Notes under the pieces: generated by a model
The model's database searches: none
What the model was told of the DNA's origin: nothing
Seen by the model: only the letters and a program-made list of their open reading frames with translations
Assembly (NCBI RefSeq): GCF_000986785.1
Contig: NZ_LAYY01000001.1
Coordinates: forward strand, 248,001-312,000
DNA from: Mesobacillus campisalis
GTDB taxonomy: Bacteria > Bacillota > Bacilli > Bacillales > Cytobacillaceae
Direction of reading: 5' to 3'
Length of the DNA: 64,000 nucleotides
Program-made: the position numbers and the translations under genes
In this document: positions 1-10,900 of the stretch, one piece after another
Position numbering within the stretch: position 1 is the first letter of the stretch
Layout: each line of letters opens with the position of its first letter

Positions 1-1
1 A

Positions 2-139
2 TTCATACCAGGCATCATCCCTTTATTTACCGGCAGTGTGTTAGCCATCGTGATTACCTGGTGCGGCAATCGTGCTTTTCGCAAAATAAAGCTAAAAAAC
101 CCTAAAAAAGATTATGTTTCTCTAAACATAATGCAGTAA
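2..139 (+). CDS. C-terminal end of a membrane protein (cut by window edge)
   Basis: The second reading frame is open from the window edge to a TAA at 137-139 and gives 45 residues. It starts with a hydrophobic stretch (GIIPLFTGSVLAIVITW) followed by a basic tail (RKIKLKNPKK), the usual look of a last transmembrane helix with a cytoplasmic positive end. It reads like the end of an integral membrane transporter, but too little is left to name a family. The stop is directly followed by the first copy of a dispersed intergenic repeat. Confidence 0.6.
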   Translation, partial: FIPGIIPLFTGSVLAIVITWCGNRAFRKIKLKNPKKDYVSLNIMQ

Positions 140-330
140 AATAAGCGGAGAATTTTCGGTTACATGCAGTATAGAGCTCGTTCCGGGGGTATATAGGGGG
201 AGTTTTTCCGGTTATGCAAACAAAAATTGCCCATTTTAACATTTTTCTGGCCAATAGGCGGAATCTCTCCGTCTATTTAAGCTATTTACAGGGCTAATTA
301 CTAATTAAGAGAAATTCCTCCGTCTATTAT
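139..330 (+). repeat. Dispersed intergenic repeat, copy A (~192 bp)
   Basis: This copy shares order and spacing of blocks with 48946-49139 and 58421-58612: AAAATAA(G)CGGAGAA..., then a purine-rich block ending GTTTTTCCGGTTAT, then GGCGGAATCTCTCCGTCTAT and a last TCCGTCTAT block. Each block carries a near-palindromic CGGA-N5-TCCG core. It is the most diverged of the three copies. All three lie in the same orientation between genes. The function is unknown. Confidence 0.75.
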
Positions 331-337
331 CAGACTG

Positions 338-372
338 GTAGAGCGTCCTGCCTTGGAGCTCTTTTTTTTTTG
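338..372 (+). terminator. Weak intrinsic terminator
   Basis: AGAGC at 340-344 can pair with GCTCT at 358-362, closing a loop that is followed by about ten T residues. The stem is short, so this is a tentative terminator for the gene cut by the left window edge. The rest of 373-520 shows nothing recognisable before the ribosome binding site of the next gene. Confidence 0.35.
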
Positions 373-533
373 CTTTTTCAGAGTATCCTTTCACTTTTGC
401 CTATCCATCTTTTATTTATGGTCCGTTAAAAGTCTTGATTGTTCTCTTTTTTTATTTAAACTCAATAGTAAGCTGGCAGCAGGTATCCTTTTACATAGCC
501 AGGTGAATGTCCCCTATTCAAGGAGGTTAATCA

Positions 534-2129
534 ATGGATTTCAGTGGTTTACATTATTATGTTCCTTCTGCTAAAGCAATTGAGCCAAAGGTGATTGAAA
601 GCGATTTGATTGTATATGGTGCAACTCCTGCTGGCATTGCCGCGGCTGTACAGGCGAAACGTATGGGGCTGACTGTAGTCATAGCCGAGTTCGGAAAACA
701 TGTTGGAGGAATAACCGCTAGCGGGCTGGGAGCGTCCGATATTGGCGCAAAAGAAGCCATAGGCGGTTTGTCGAGGGAATTCTTCAAGGAACTAGGAAAC
801 TATTACAATACGGAAGAGCAGTGGACGTTCGAGCCCAAGGCAGCCAAATATGTATTCCACAAATGGCTCAAGAATCATGATATCGAGGTCCTATTCAACC
901 AGCATTTAACAGAAGTAAAAACAGAGAACCTCAAAATAAAAGAAATCATCATGGAGGATGGCACCGCCTATAAAGCGAAGTTTTTCATTGATGCCAGCTA
1001 TGAAGGAGACTTAATGGCAAAAGCTGGTGTCACGTATTTTACAGGCAGGGAATCAAACGCCACATACAAAGAAGCCTATAATGGAATTCAATTTGGACAT
1101 CCTCACCATCAGTTTGAAAAGTGGGTTGATCCATATGTGGTTGAAGGTGACCCTTCAAGCGGAGTTTTGCCAGGCATTACAGAAACCAGCCTTGAAACTC
1201 TCGGATTTCAAGGACAAGGGGACCACCGGATCCAGGCGTATAATTTCCGTATCTGCCTGACGAAAAATCCTGATAACTCTGTCCCTTTCCCTAAACCGCC
1301 TTTTTATGACCCTGGAAGGTATACTCTATTATTACGATATATAAAGGCTGGTGTTTGGGATGCGATGAACCTTCATACCATGCTTCCAAACGGAAAAACC
1401 GACCTGAACAATTATGGAGGATTTTCGACTGACCACATCGGCATGAATTATGACTGGCCTGAGGGAGATTATGAAACACGTGAAAGGATCTTCCAGGATC
1501 ATTTTTCCTATAATCTTGGCCTGCTCTATTTTTTAGCAAATGATGAAAGTGTTCCCCGGACCATCAAAGAAGAAGTAAATCAATGGGGATTAGCATGTGA
1601 TGAATTCGAGGAAACGGGACACTGGCCGCATCAGCTATATATTCGCGAAGCAAGAAGAATGATCGCTGATTATGTCATGACCGACCATAATTGTTTAGGC
1701 GACAAGACTGTTGAAGATTCCATCGGCCTCGCCTCCTACCAAATGGATTCCCATCATTGCAGGAGGGTGATTATTGAGGGCCGTGTATACAATGAAGGCG
1801 ATGTTGAAATACCGATTTCACCTTATCCGATTTCCTATCGTTCGATCCGCCCCAAAGCAGAAGAATGTACAAATCTACTTGTTCCAATCTGCCTGTCCAG
1901 CTCACATATTGCCTATGGGTCGATCCGAATGGAGCCAGTGTTCATGATCCTGGGCCAATCCGCCGGAGCTGCGGCAGCTTTAGCCTTTCAGAATAAAACT
2001 GCGGTTCAAGCTGTCGATTACGACCAGTTGAAAGATGTATTGCTAAATTGCGGCCAGGTGCTTCACTGGGATGATTCCATCGAAGATGACCCCGTCCTGC
2101 GGATGAAATCGACTTTTGGAAAGGCATAG
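534..2129 (+). CDS. FAD-dependent oxidoreductase (FAD_oxidored / 'xanthan lyase'-type family)
   Basis: A 531-residue protein with no signal peptide. Residues 22-60 form an N-terminal dinucleotide-binding fold: a hydrophobic strand (LIVYGATPAGIAAAV, a GxTxAG variant of GxGxxG), then VVIAEFGKHVGG with the acidic residue that holds the FAD ribose. A GG(I)TASGLGASD segment follows, as in the PF12831 family of flavoproteins common in polysaccharide-use loci. Near the C-terminus there is a second flavin-contact motif (GQSAGAAAALA). The start is fixed by AGGAGG at 520-525. The reaction is not predictable from sequence. The gene precedes a large secreted propeller protein and may process an imported sugar derivative, which is inference from context. 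Confidence 0.75.
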   Translation: MDFSGLHYYVPSAKAIEPKVIESDLIVYGATPAGIAAAVQAKRMGLTVVIAEFGKHVGGITASGLGASDIGAKEAIGGLSREFFKELGNYYNTEEQWTFEPKAAKYVFHKWLKNHDIEVLFNQHLTEVKTENLKIKEIIMEDGTAYKAKFFIDASYEGDLMAKAGVTYFTGRESNATYKEAYNGIQFGHPHHQFEKWVDPYVVEGDPSSGVLPGITETSLETLGFQGQGDHRIQAYNFRICLTKNPDNSVPFPKPPFYDPGRYTLLLRYIKAGVWDAMNLHTMLPNGKTDLNNYGGFSTDHIGMNYDWPEGDYETRERIFQDHFSYNLGLLYFLANDESVPRTIKEEVNQWGLACDEFEETGHWPHQLYIREARRMIADYVMTDHNCLGDKTVEDSIGLASYQMDSHHCRRVIIEGRVYNEGDVEIPISPYPISYRSIRPKAEECTNLLVPICLSSSHIAYGSIRMEPVFMILGQSAGAAAALAFQNKTAVQAVDYDQLKDVLLNCGQVLHWDDSIEDDPVLRMKSTFGKA

Positions 2130-2144
2130 ATATGGAGTTTATAA

Positions 2145-2182
2145 GGGACTGCAAGCTTTAGTGCTGTGCAGCCCTTTTTTAT
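2145..2182 (+). terminator. Intrinsic terminator after the FAD oxidoreductase
   Basis: GGGACTGCA pairs with TGCAGCCC across an 11-12-base loop (one bulged A) and is followed by TTTTTT. It separates the oxidoreductase from the next gene, which therefore probably has its own promoter. Confidence 0.8.
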
Positions 2183-2338
2183 TCACCTTTTGTTCTTGCC
2201 CCCTCCTTCGTGTTTATCTCTTTTGATATTTCCCCTACTAAAGTCCCGAAATCATTCTCGTCATTTTAAAGACTATGTTTGTTAAATATTCTTGAAATAG
2301 AAGTTGGAAAATTTTTAAAATTCAAAGGAGGAAACAAA

Positions 2339-5300
2339 TTGAAAGATTATATTAAAAGATTAAGCATCACTTTAATTGCAGCACTTCTCGTTCTGTCCAG
2401 CCTCTCTCTGGTCCAGAGGCCAATTGAAGCTGCAGCCAGTGAGTGGAAAGAGCTGAATATTGTAAATGGTGATTTTGAAGCAAAACCTTCTTCTGAAACG
2501 CATCTTCCGTCCTGGGATTATTGGAGCGGCGGCTTTAAAACCGGAATGGCCATATCGAAGGAAGTTGTTTATGAAGGGCTTCAAAGCCTGGCCGTTGACA
2601 ATAATGGTGTCGTTGGGCTTTTCAGCCAGGAAATTTCTATAACAGAAGGAAACCACTATAAATTATCGGCACAGCTGAATGTCAAACAATCCGCAGGAAA
2701 GCCGGGTATTTGGCTCCGCTGGACAAATGATAAAGGGACAATTATAAAAGACGATCCAAAGTATTTTGATATCCCATCCTTCAACAAGTGGCAAACTGTA
2801 GAGATTGAAACAACAGCCCCGGCTGGCGCCAAAGGTTTAAAAATCTTCATTTATCAATCATCCACTTCCAAGATGAAGGGGTACTATGATGATATAAAAC
2901 TTTTTGAAAAGGAGTCCAGCATTTTAGATTTCCCTGTTCAATATGGTCAACCTATCAATCATGGTCCGGCTGCTTTAGCGGCTAAATCACAAGGGGTTGC
3001 GATTGGGGATGGTGAGGTCTACTATGCCACAAACGGTTCACCGGCAACCTTTTATGCAGCAGACGCTGAGACTGGGAAGAAGATATTTTCAAAAGAGCTG
3101 CCAGGCAGTGATGTTGTATGGGCCATGGTGGTCGGCAAAGATGGAAATGTATATTTTGCAGGAACCTATAACGGAATTTTATACAGGTATGTTGTCGAAG
3201 AACAACGTCTTGAGGAGCTGGGGAAAAACCCTTCTGACAACTGGGTATGGCAGCTTGAGGCTTCCGATGACGGGAAGATTTACGGAGCCACTTATCCAAA
3301 CGCAAAAGTGTTTGAGTATGATATTGAAACAGGCAAATTCAAGGACTTGGGCACTTTTTATGAAGGCCAGCAATATGCACGCGGCCTAGGAATTACAAAA
3401 GATAGTCTTTATGTAGGAACCGGAACGACCGCCCACTTGCTGAAGATGGACCTGGCATCGGGGAAACGAACTGAAATCAGCCTGCCAATAACGGGGACGT
3501 CTACATCCATTTCAAACATCTGGGAATATGGAAACAATATTTTTGTTGCCTATGGAACATCATTGGTTACCATTGATAAGACAACAGGGGAAGAAAGGAA
3601 TACGATGAACTGGCAGGATGAGCATACCTTTGATGGTCTTATCTCCTCCCCTTCACCTTATGATGAAAATATCATCTATTATATCAATAAAAATACACAG
3701 CAATTATGGACATACGATATGACAACACACAAAACTTCTAAAGTAGAGCCAACTGTCCAACTGCCACAAACCCCTGCCAAAGCGATTCGCTGGGTCAAGG
3801 ATAAAAACGGAAAAGATGTGTTGGCCATTCTGCATCATCAAATTGAATACACCATCTTTGACCCTTCCACGAACACGGTGAAAGTGAGCTACCCGGAAGT
3901 GGATATGCAGGGACTTCTGATGCAAAGCCTGGAAATTGGCGAAGACCAGAAGATTTATATGGGAGGCTATCAGGGTTCATTCGGAGTCTTTGATACATCA
4001 AGTGATAAATATTTGCTTAGAGAACGCGACCCTCACCAGATCGAAGGAATTGGCTTCTTAAACGGTGACGTCTATCTGGGTACTTACGGAGGAGCCAGGA
4101 TTTTCAAATACAATCCTGACCTTCCTTTTCATTTCCAAGGCGGCGTGAGCGGTGACAATCCCGAGCTGGTCCACGATATCGGAGATGACCAAAGCAGGCC
4201 ATTTACATTTACATCAGGCGATAATAAGCTGTTTATTGGCACCATTTCGGATTACGGAAGATTGGGCGGGGCATTAACCATTTATGATGCAAATACGAAT
4301 AAATGGAATACCATACGTAACATTATTAAAAACCAAAGCATCATTGGATTGGCTTATCATGACGGTACCGTGTTTGGGGGTTCCACTCTTGCCGGAGGCC
4401 TTGGTATTGACCCTACCGAACCAAAAGCAAAAATGTTTGAATACGATGTTGAGACAGGGAAGCACGAAACATTCGACCTTCATGTGGATGGCTTGGCCAA
4501 GCCGGAAATGATTGGCGAGCTGTCTGTTGGCCCTGACGGAAATATTTGGGGCGTTGCCTGGGGTTTGGATGAAGGAGGCTCCTTTAACACAGTGGTCTTT
4601 GCGATGAATCCAGAAAATCGGAAAGTCATTAAAAGTACTCAGCTGCTAAAAGGCGTAAACCGTGGCAGTCAATGGAGACCGTTTTTCATCCGCTGGGATC
4701 AGCAAGGCTACCTTTACACAACAGCCGGAAGACAATTAACCGTCATCGATCCGGAAACAATGAAAAGCAAGCAATTAGTGCCAGGCACCGTCAATTTAAT
4801 GGATATCGATAAGGAAGGAAATATCTATTATACCGCTGACCATAACTTGTACCAGCTGCCAGTCAAACTTGAAAAGGGAACGTTGGCTGTCGAAGATAAT
4901 ACCCTTCTGCAAGGAAAGCAGCAAGAAATACATTTAAAAGTTACGTTGGTAAATGGCAGCTCGATTGATTTAGCAGGCGCAGATATTCAATGGATGACTT
5001 CGAATCCTGATGCAGCAATTGTGGAAGATGGAATAATTCTCGGCAAAAATGCAGGAAAGACCGAGATTTATGCTACTGTTTCGTATAATGGCGAAAAGAT
5101 CACAACCAATACGATCACTGTAACCACCCAAGTGACAATGGATACATTGGCAGACCAGATTAGTGAATTAGAAGAAGCCGGAAACCTTTCGCATCCGTTG
5201 GCTAAACAATTAACGAACCGGTTAAAACAAGCCAAAAAGCATTACGAAAACGAAAACAAAGAACAAGCCGTTAAACATCTCGAAGATTTCCGGAAACATC

Positions 5301-5383
5301 TGGACAACAGCTCGGCAGAAGAAACCATTAAAAACATCTTGCTCAGGAACGTTCAGTCTATCGAAACAGCATTGGCTGAGTAA
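2339..5383 (+). CDS. Secreted multidomain beta-propeller protein with CBM-like, Ig-like and FIMAH domains
   Basis: The start is a TTG at 2339 because AAAGGAGG lies just upstream and the resulting N-terminus (KDYIKRL, then a hydrophobic core, then IEAAA) is a classical signal peptide; the frame stays open 20 codons further up without a binding site. The 1014-residue product has, after about residue 35, a jelly-roll carbohydrate-binding-like module (about 38-192), a propeller of repeated strands with GNVYFAGTY / GKIYGATYP / DETGK-type motifs (about 195-845), a bacterial Ig-like (BIG2) domain (about 845-930) and a helical FIMAH domain (about 933-1014). It is clearly related to the two minus-strand proteins that follow. 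It may bind or cleave an extracellular glycan; no catalytic residues can be assigned. Confidence 0.8.
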   Translation: MKDYIKRLSITLIAALLVLSSLSLVQRPIEAAASEWKELNIVNGDFEAKPSSETHLPSWDYWSGGFKTGMAISKEVVYEGLQSLAVDNNGVVGLFSQEISITEGNHYKLSAQLNVKQSAGKPGIWLRWTNDKGTIIKDDPKYFDIPSFNKWQTVEIETTAPAGAKGLKIFIYQSSTSKMKGYYDDIKLFEKESSILDFPVQYGQPINHGPAALAAKSQGVAIGDGEVYYATNGSPATFYAADAETGKKIFSKELPGSDVVWAMVVGKDGNVYFAGTYNGILYRYVVEEQRLEELGKNPSDNWVWQLEASDDGKIYGATYPNAKVFEYDIETGKFKDLGTFYEGQQYARGLGITKDSLYVGTGTTAHLLKMDLASGKRTEISLPITGTSTSISNIWEYGNNIFVAYGTSLVTIDKTTGEERNTMNWQDEHTFDGLISSPSPYDENIIYYINKNTQQLWTYDMTTHKTSKVEPTVQLPQTPAKAIRWVKDKNGKDVLAILHHQIEYTIFDPSTNTVKVSYPEVDMQGLLMQSLEIGEDQKIYMGGYQGSFGVFDTSSDKYLLRERDPHQIEGIGFLNGDVYLGTYGGARIFKYNPDLPFHFQGGVSGDNPELVHDIGDDQSRPFTFTSGDNKLFIGTISDYGRLGGALTIYDANTNKWNTIRNIIKNQSIIGLAYHDGTVFGGSTLAGGLGIDPTEPKAKMFEYDVETGKHETFDLHVDGLAKPEMIGELSVGPDGNIWGVAWGLDEGGSFNTVVFAMNPENRKVIKSTQLLKGVNRGSQWRPFFIRWDQQGYLYTTAGRQLTVIDPETMKSKQLVPGTVNLMDIDKEGNIYYTADHNLYQLPVKLEKGTLAVEDNTLLQGKQQEIHLKVTLVNGSSIDLAGADIQWMTSNPDAAIVEDGIILGKNAGKTEIYATVSYNGEKITTNTITVTTQVTMDTLADQISELEEAGNLSHPLAKQLTNRLKQAKKHYENENKEQAVKHLEDFRKHLDNSSAEETIKNILLRNVQSIETALAE

Positions 5384-5397
5384 CTCCTCAATCCAAA

Positions 5398-5437
5398 GGG
5401 GCCCAAGCAAGCCGGATGAACGGCTTGCTTGGGCCCC
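5398..5437. terminator. Bidirectional hairpin between convergent propeller genes
   Basis: A perfect 16-bp inverted repeat (GGGGCCCAAGCAAGCC and its complement) closes an 8-base loop between two convergent stop codons. The stem is very GC-rich; T-runs on either side are modest. Confidence 0.75.
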
Positions 5438-5454
5438 TGTTTGCATTAAGCAGT

Positions 5455-7680
5455 TCAGTCTATTTCAATGGAGTCCAAGACTTTCTTCAGTTTAATAGAA
5501 GAGTCCACTGTGATATCTGTTTCTTTAGCATTTTCGAAGTGTTTTAGAGCATCCTGCAAGTGCTTTCTAGCTTCTTCCATCCTTCCTTTATCCCGGTGGT
5601 GAATGGCTGATGTGATCGAGTTGGAAAGCTGTTTACTTAATGAATTGGTGATATCTCTTTTCTCTGTATGTTGTTGAATAAATCTCAAAGCGGACTCCAG
5701 CGTATCTGATACTTCCATTTTCATTAAATTAGCTTTATCTGCGTAATAGATGTTTCCATCGTCGCCGATCGTCATCAATTCTGCCTCACCCAGTGTTTCA
5801 AACTCCATTGAATCAGTGTCTATGACCGTTAATTTGCCGGCAAGATTTGTGTACATAAGGCCATCCTCGCTCCAGCGGATATGGATCGGTCTCCATCTGC
5901 CATAGTCCTTTACCTCAGGATAAACAGCTTTGCTTTTTACAATTTCCAACGTTTCCGGATCCATGGCAAAGATGGTTCCGCCTGCTCCCGACCATAAAAG
6001 TCCGTCCGGTCCAAGGCTCATTCCGCTAATCTTTTTCGGTGGTGTCAAGCCTGGGATATCGGGGACAAACTCGGTGATTTTTTCACCTTTTTCCATATCC
6101 CAGACGAATATTTTCGCAGCGGGTTCTGTTGGGTCAATTCCCAAACCGCCTGCAACTGTTGTGGATCCATACAGCTTTCCATCAACTGCTGCTAGTCCTG
6201 CAATGGCTTGATTATGGACCACATTGTCATACACTTTTGCATCTTTTGGCGAGGCGGGATCCAGTACGGTTAATGAACCGCCCAAATGTCCGTAATCAGG
6301 GATCGTTCCAATATACAATTTATTGCTGGCTGCCGTCATAATGAACGGACGGTCCTGGTTGGGAATGTCGTAAATTTGTCTGGCAGTAAGAGCTGGAGCA
6401 GCAGGATCCATCTCGAAAATCGTTGCACCAGGGTAAATTCCAAAATACATTTTATCTCCCAGGGATACCATACCTTCTGCTTGTCCTAAGGTGAAATTTT
6501 GGTATTCATTTGTATCTGGGTTGTAGACCGCCCCTTTCCCTCCAGGATAACCGCTTAAGTATAAATTGCCCTCCGGTCCTTTTTCCAATGTCTGGAGGGG
6601 AATGGGATTGCCCACAATCGGATATTGAATGGTTTTAACCTTTTTCGTCTGTAGATTCATATAGGTAACTTGACCGGCAAATTGGACGGTAACCAGTGAT
6701 TTACCAGGGAAATCTTTATCATTTTCTACTTCCACCCACGCTGTATTCCGCAAAAAGGTTCCAAATGCGACTCCTGTATCAACCGCATTCAGGGTATCCA
6801 AATTCACTTCCATCAACCTGGCCCCTTGCAGGAAGTAGACTAGATTGCTGCCAGGCTGGCCATGGATGATGCGCAGCCCTTTATTGTTGGTGTAATGCTT
6901 ATCACTCCATTGTCCTGTTTCTGTATCATAGAACAGGAGTGTATTGCTTCCACCGCCGACACCAGCGATGATATATTTTCCTGCAGCGTCCAGCTGCCAG
7001 ACGCTCGAGCCTGGAACAACATGATCAGGCACTTTAATCGATTCATATTCGCCTGTTTCAATATTCAGCTTGACAATGCGATTATCAACACCGACTCCTA
7101 AATAAAGGTAACCGTTGTGATAGGCAGTAGACCTGGTGTAGCTTTGTCCTGGGGCCACACTCCCGTAATCCTTCATTTCCCCGGTTTTTGGATCATATCG
7201 GCCTGCTTTGGCGTTGGGGAAGGATCCGAAATAGACTCGTCCCTGTTCATCATGAGACAAACCGTATACGACACTCTCTCCTATTCCGCCAAGATTCTTT
7301 ACTTCCTTTGTAACTGGGGAGTATTCATACAAATACCCATTGCCGCCAATATAGACATTGCCATTTGGTACCGTAAGATGTGTCCATACTGCGCCTGTGC
7401 CTTCCAAAGGATATGTTCTCAAGACTTCCTGGCTTTTAAGGTCTACCACCTGGAAGATGGCCGGACTGCCGCTGGCCGTTGTGTACATCATCTCTCTGCC
7501 ATCCTCTGTTCCATAGGCAGAATCATATACGGCTACACTTTGAATCGGAGAACCCAAATTTACAGGGTCTTTATATCTTTTATCAACCTTGGCACTAGCT
7601 GGACTGCTGTGGAAAAAAGAAGACAAAATTAACAGAAATCCTACAAAAAGAATGGAAAAAGGTTTAGCAAATACTCTCAT
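5455..7680 (-). CDS. Secreted beta-propeller protein with C-terminal FIMAH domain
   Basis: A 741-residue paralogue of the neighbouring propeller proteins. Residues 1-30 are a signal peptide ending SSPASA-K. The rest is mostly propeller (about 35-650) with the family's recurring blades (GNVYIGGNGYLYEY, GRVYFGSFPNAKAG, YLYLGVGVDN) and the shared block GLGIDPTEPAAKIFVWD. Residues about 655-741 are a charged helical FIMAH-type domain (LSKQLSNSI, EEARKHLQDALKHFENA). The carbohydrate-binding and Ig-like modules of its neighbour are missing, so it is the minimal version of the trio. Nothing indicates a transmembrane anchor or LPXTG signal, so it is probably released or held through FIMAH. Enzyme activity is unproven. 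Confidence 0.8.
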   Translation of the reverse strand: MRVFAKPFSILFVGFLLILSSFFHSSPASAKVDKRYKDPVNLGSPIQSVAVYDSAYGTEDGREMMYTTASGSPAIFQVVDLKSQEVLRTYPLEGTGAVWTHLTVPNGNVYIGGNGYLYEYSPVTKEVKNLGGIGESVVYGLSHDEQGRVYFGSFPNAKAGRYDPKTGEMKDYGSVAPGQSYTRSTAYHNGYLYLGVGVDNRIVKLNIETGEYESIKVPDHVVPGSSVWQLDAAGKYIIAGVGGGSNTLLFYDTETGQWSDKHYTNNKGLRIIHGQPGSNLVYFLQGARLMEVNLDTLNAVDTGVAFGTFLRNTAWVEVENDKDFPGKSLVTVQFAGQVTYMNLQTKKVKTIQYPIVGNPIPLQTLEKGPEGNLYLSGYPGGKGAVYNPDTNEYQNFTLGQAEGMVSLGDKMYFGIYPGATIFEMDPAAPALTARQIYDIPNQDRPFIMTAASNKLYIGTIPDYGHLGGSLTVLDPASPKDAKVYDNVVHNQAIAGLAAVDGKLYGSTTVAGGLGIDPTEPAAKIFVWDMEKGEKITEFVPDIPGLTPPKKISGMSLGPDGLLWSGAGGTIFAMDPETLEIVKSKAVYPEVKDYGRWRPIHIRWSEDGLMYTNLAGKLTVIDTDSMEFETLGEAELMTIGDDGNIYYADKANLMKMEVSDTLESALRFIQQHTEKRDITNSLSKQLSNSITSAIHHRDKGRMEEARKHLQDALKHFENAKETDITVDSSIKLKKVLDSIEID

Positions 7681-7890
7681 TTATCCCGCTCCGCTCCTCA
7701 TCTAATTTTAGTTTCATATCTTTCAAACCGGTATTTCGCACCTCCTCTTTGTTACCTTAAAATTATCAAACTTATCTGAAATTATAAATGTCGATAAATG
7801 GCCCATAATTAATTCAGGATAATAGTCCTGACTTGCCTAAGTGAGGGGTAGCACAGGAATCGTCTTATTAACGGCAATTGGACAATTTAC

Positions 7891-7935
7891 AAGAATAAAA
7901 GGTTTTCTGCTATTAGCAGAAAACCTTTTATTCTT
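7891..7935 (-). terminator. Intrinsic terminator after the 1122-residue propeller gene
   Basis: A perfect 20-bp inverted repeat (AAGAATAAAAGGTTTTCTGC) with a 5-base loop lies 30 bases downstream of the stop codon at 7965. On the minus strand the stem ends in TTTTATTCTT. The rest of 7681-7890 carries the upstream region of the next gene on that strand; no clear promoter was found. Confidence 0.85.
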
Positions 7936-7964
7936 GCATTAGAATCCTATTTTTATTTAAACCT

Positions 7965-10900
7965 TTATTTTACAGGATTTTGGGGTCTGCCTGGATTCTC
8001 TGGTTTTCCTGGACTATCCGGCTTACCCGGATTTTCCGGTTTCCCTGGCTTATTTGGTTTACAAGGTTGGCCTGGGTTTTCAGGCCTGCCCGGCGTGCAT
8101 GGTTGCTTCAACCAAGTTATAGTATAGGTTAACGTGGAAATGCCATCACTTCCTGTTGTAATGATTACTGTTTTCCCAGTTGAATGGACGATTTCAACTT
8201 TTGCACCAGGCTGGCTTAGCTCTGCTGCTATGTTTTCAGTTTGGACAGCATCCATGGTGTAGTTTAATTTACCGTGCTGGAACCCTTCCATTCCTTTGCC
8301 ATCAATGGTGATCGATTGCAGGGTTGCATCAGTTTCTGATACAGGAATTTTGTGAAGCTCACTTCCAAGCGCATAATAGATGCTTCCATCAACCCCGACG
8401 GTCATGCTGTTCATGAAATCCTCCACTAGCACCTTGTGATCCATTGTTTTAGGATCAATCACAATCAGGCTGCGTGCTAATGTTGTATAGAGCATGCCAT
8501 CCGGTCCCCACTTAAGGCGGTAAGGAAACCATTTGCTGCTATTATATAAACTTGGCCGTATGAGCTTGCTATCCACCACTTCATAGGTTTCCGGATTCAA
8601 CTTAAAGATCGTTCCCTCGACGGCTCCCCATAGGAAACCATCTGGTCCGATTGATAAATCACCAATCATTCGCGGTGCTTTATCAATACTTGGAATTTCA
8701 GGTGTGAACTCCAAGATTTTCTCCCCTTTTTCAACATCCCAAACAAAGATTTTTGCCTTTTCTGCCTTAGGATTAATCCCTAATCCACCCCATACAGAAG
8801 TTCCGCCAAATAGCTTGCCATCATGGTAGGCCAAGCTGATAATACTTTGATCTTGAACAACATTTCGCTGCTGTGACCATTCATCTGTTTCAGAATCATA
8901 AATCGCCAGGGCGCCGCCTAAAACCCCATAATCAGGGATGGTTCCAACAAATAGCTTATTGTTGCCTGATGTGATGGCAAAAGGGCGGTCTTGTTCGTCT
9001 TTAATGTCATATTCAAGCTTCGGATTGCTATTTAAATCTACTGGCTGTGTTGGATCATAGCCATACATAATAGCCCCTACATACGTTCCAAAATAAACGG
9101 TATCGTTCAGGAATCCAATTCCCTCTGGCTGTGCAAACGAAGAAACATTCACGTCAATCTGATCGGTGAACGGATTATACACGCTCATGCCACGCTGGTA
9201 TCCGCCCATATAAAGCCTTCCGTCCGGACCGGATTCAAGAGCTTGAATCGCTACAGCTGTTGCGGCCAGGTCTAACATGACGAAGGACAACTCGTTTGTT
9301 TCTGGATGATAGAGCATGTACTCGCCATACTGTGTCACCATCGCCAATACTGTTTTGCCGGTAGATAGCGTAATCCAGGCCATATCCTTTACCCGGGGAG
9401 TATCCGGAAGAAGTGGAAGTCCCTCAATCAACGTTTCTTTGTTCTCATTCAGATTATAGTTGTACAACTGTGTCCCCTTTTTATAATAAATCATATGGGG
9501 CTGATTCGGATCAGCTTCAGATATCATATTGCTAAATTCAAACGAACCTTCTACTTTCATTGTCTCTTGATCAACGACAAGCATATTGATTGTGGAGACA
9601 GCCACCAGAAGCTTCCCGTTCACTGCCCAAATGTCCTGGATGATTCCATTTTCACCAGACTGTCCTTCGATGATCAGCTCCTCTTTTTCCCCGGTATGGC
9701 GATTAATTTTATACAGATGCTTTTTTGTTCCAATTCCAACGTATATATAATCCCCATCAACAGCTAATCCGCGTGCATACTCCTGTTCAATGACACTTCC
9801 AAAGTCTTTGAATTGGCCTGTGTTGATATCATATTCGAAAACACCTGCCCCTGGATATGTGGCACCATAGATCTTTCCGTCATTCGTTGCTTCAATATCC
9901 CAAACCCAGGCTGCAGAAGGATTGGCTCCCAGGTATTCGACTTCTTTCCGCTCCGGAACATAACGATATAATTTTCCATCAGAAGTGCCTGCGAAGTACA
10001 CATTCTTATCGGGTCCTATGGTCATGGCCCACACTGCTTCCGTATTTTCAATTACTTTGGAAAACTTAAGTTTCCCTGTTTCTGCGTCCAGGACCGAGAA
10101 AGTCCCAGGGTGGCCATTTGAATGATAGTATACTTCATTCTCACCCAAACTGTTTTCTTGGATGGCTCCCGCTTGCCCCAGCTGAACATGGACCATCTCG
10201 CCAAGATTGACGGGTTCAGCATATTTACGGTCCAACTGGGTATCATCTGTTACTTTTTTGAACGAAACATCGTCAAAATAGACTTCTGTGAAACTAATAC
10301 CTCCAGAATAGAAGGCCAGTCTGGCATATGCTGCATTCTCGGGTACGACACTGAATACCTTAAGATCAATCCAGTCATTTTTCGGCAAATTGCTATTAAG
10401 TTCCCTATGATCCGTAATTTTTTTATTATCTTTATCAAAATAGCGGATTTCGGTCACGACACTATGCGTCTGGCTAACGACATTGGAAAAGACGGTCAAT
10501 AAATAGGAGGCACCTGGCACAACGGCGATTTTATCACTTAAAACACTCACACCCTCTTTATCTGATGTATCGTGCAAGTGTAAGCTTTGCACTCCTGTAC
10601 GAGTTCGATCAGAACTAACTTTAATTCCTGGTCCCGCAAATTCTGATGTCCAGCCTGGAATTTTCCCATCCACCACTTGTTCTTCAAAGCCTGGATTGAT
10701 GACTTCATGGTGAATATCCTCTGCTGGAGGCTCTGGAATAGTGTTGCCTTCAATTGTCACATCATCAAAAAACGCTTCCGTGATGGAAATATGTCCCGAG
10801 TTAAACCGCAGTTCGACTCTCGAAGCGCCATCAGGAACCTGAAAAGGAACTTGAATTTCAGTCCATTTATCTGTTCCTAAAAGAGCTGAGCCGAAGTTAA

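Noticed and set aside
353-574. 73-codon frame before the FAD oxidoreductase
   Set aside because: It starts in a T-run, overlaps the oxidoreductase start in another frame, and is a string of Phe/Leu/Ser typical of T-rich noncoding DNA.
7117-7632. 171-codon open frame on the plus strand
   Set aside because: It lies wholly inside the minus-strand propeller gene, has no binding site and no recognisable domain; it is a shadow of that gene.
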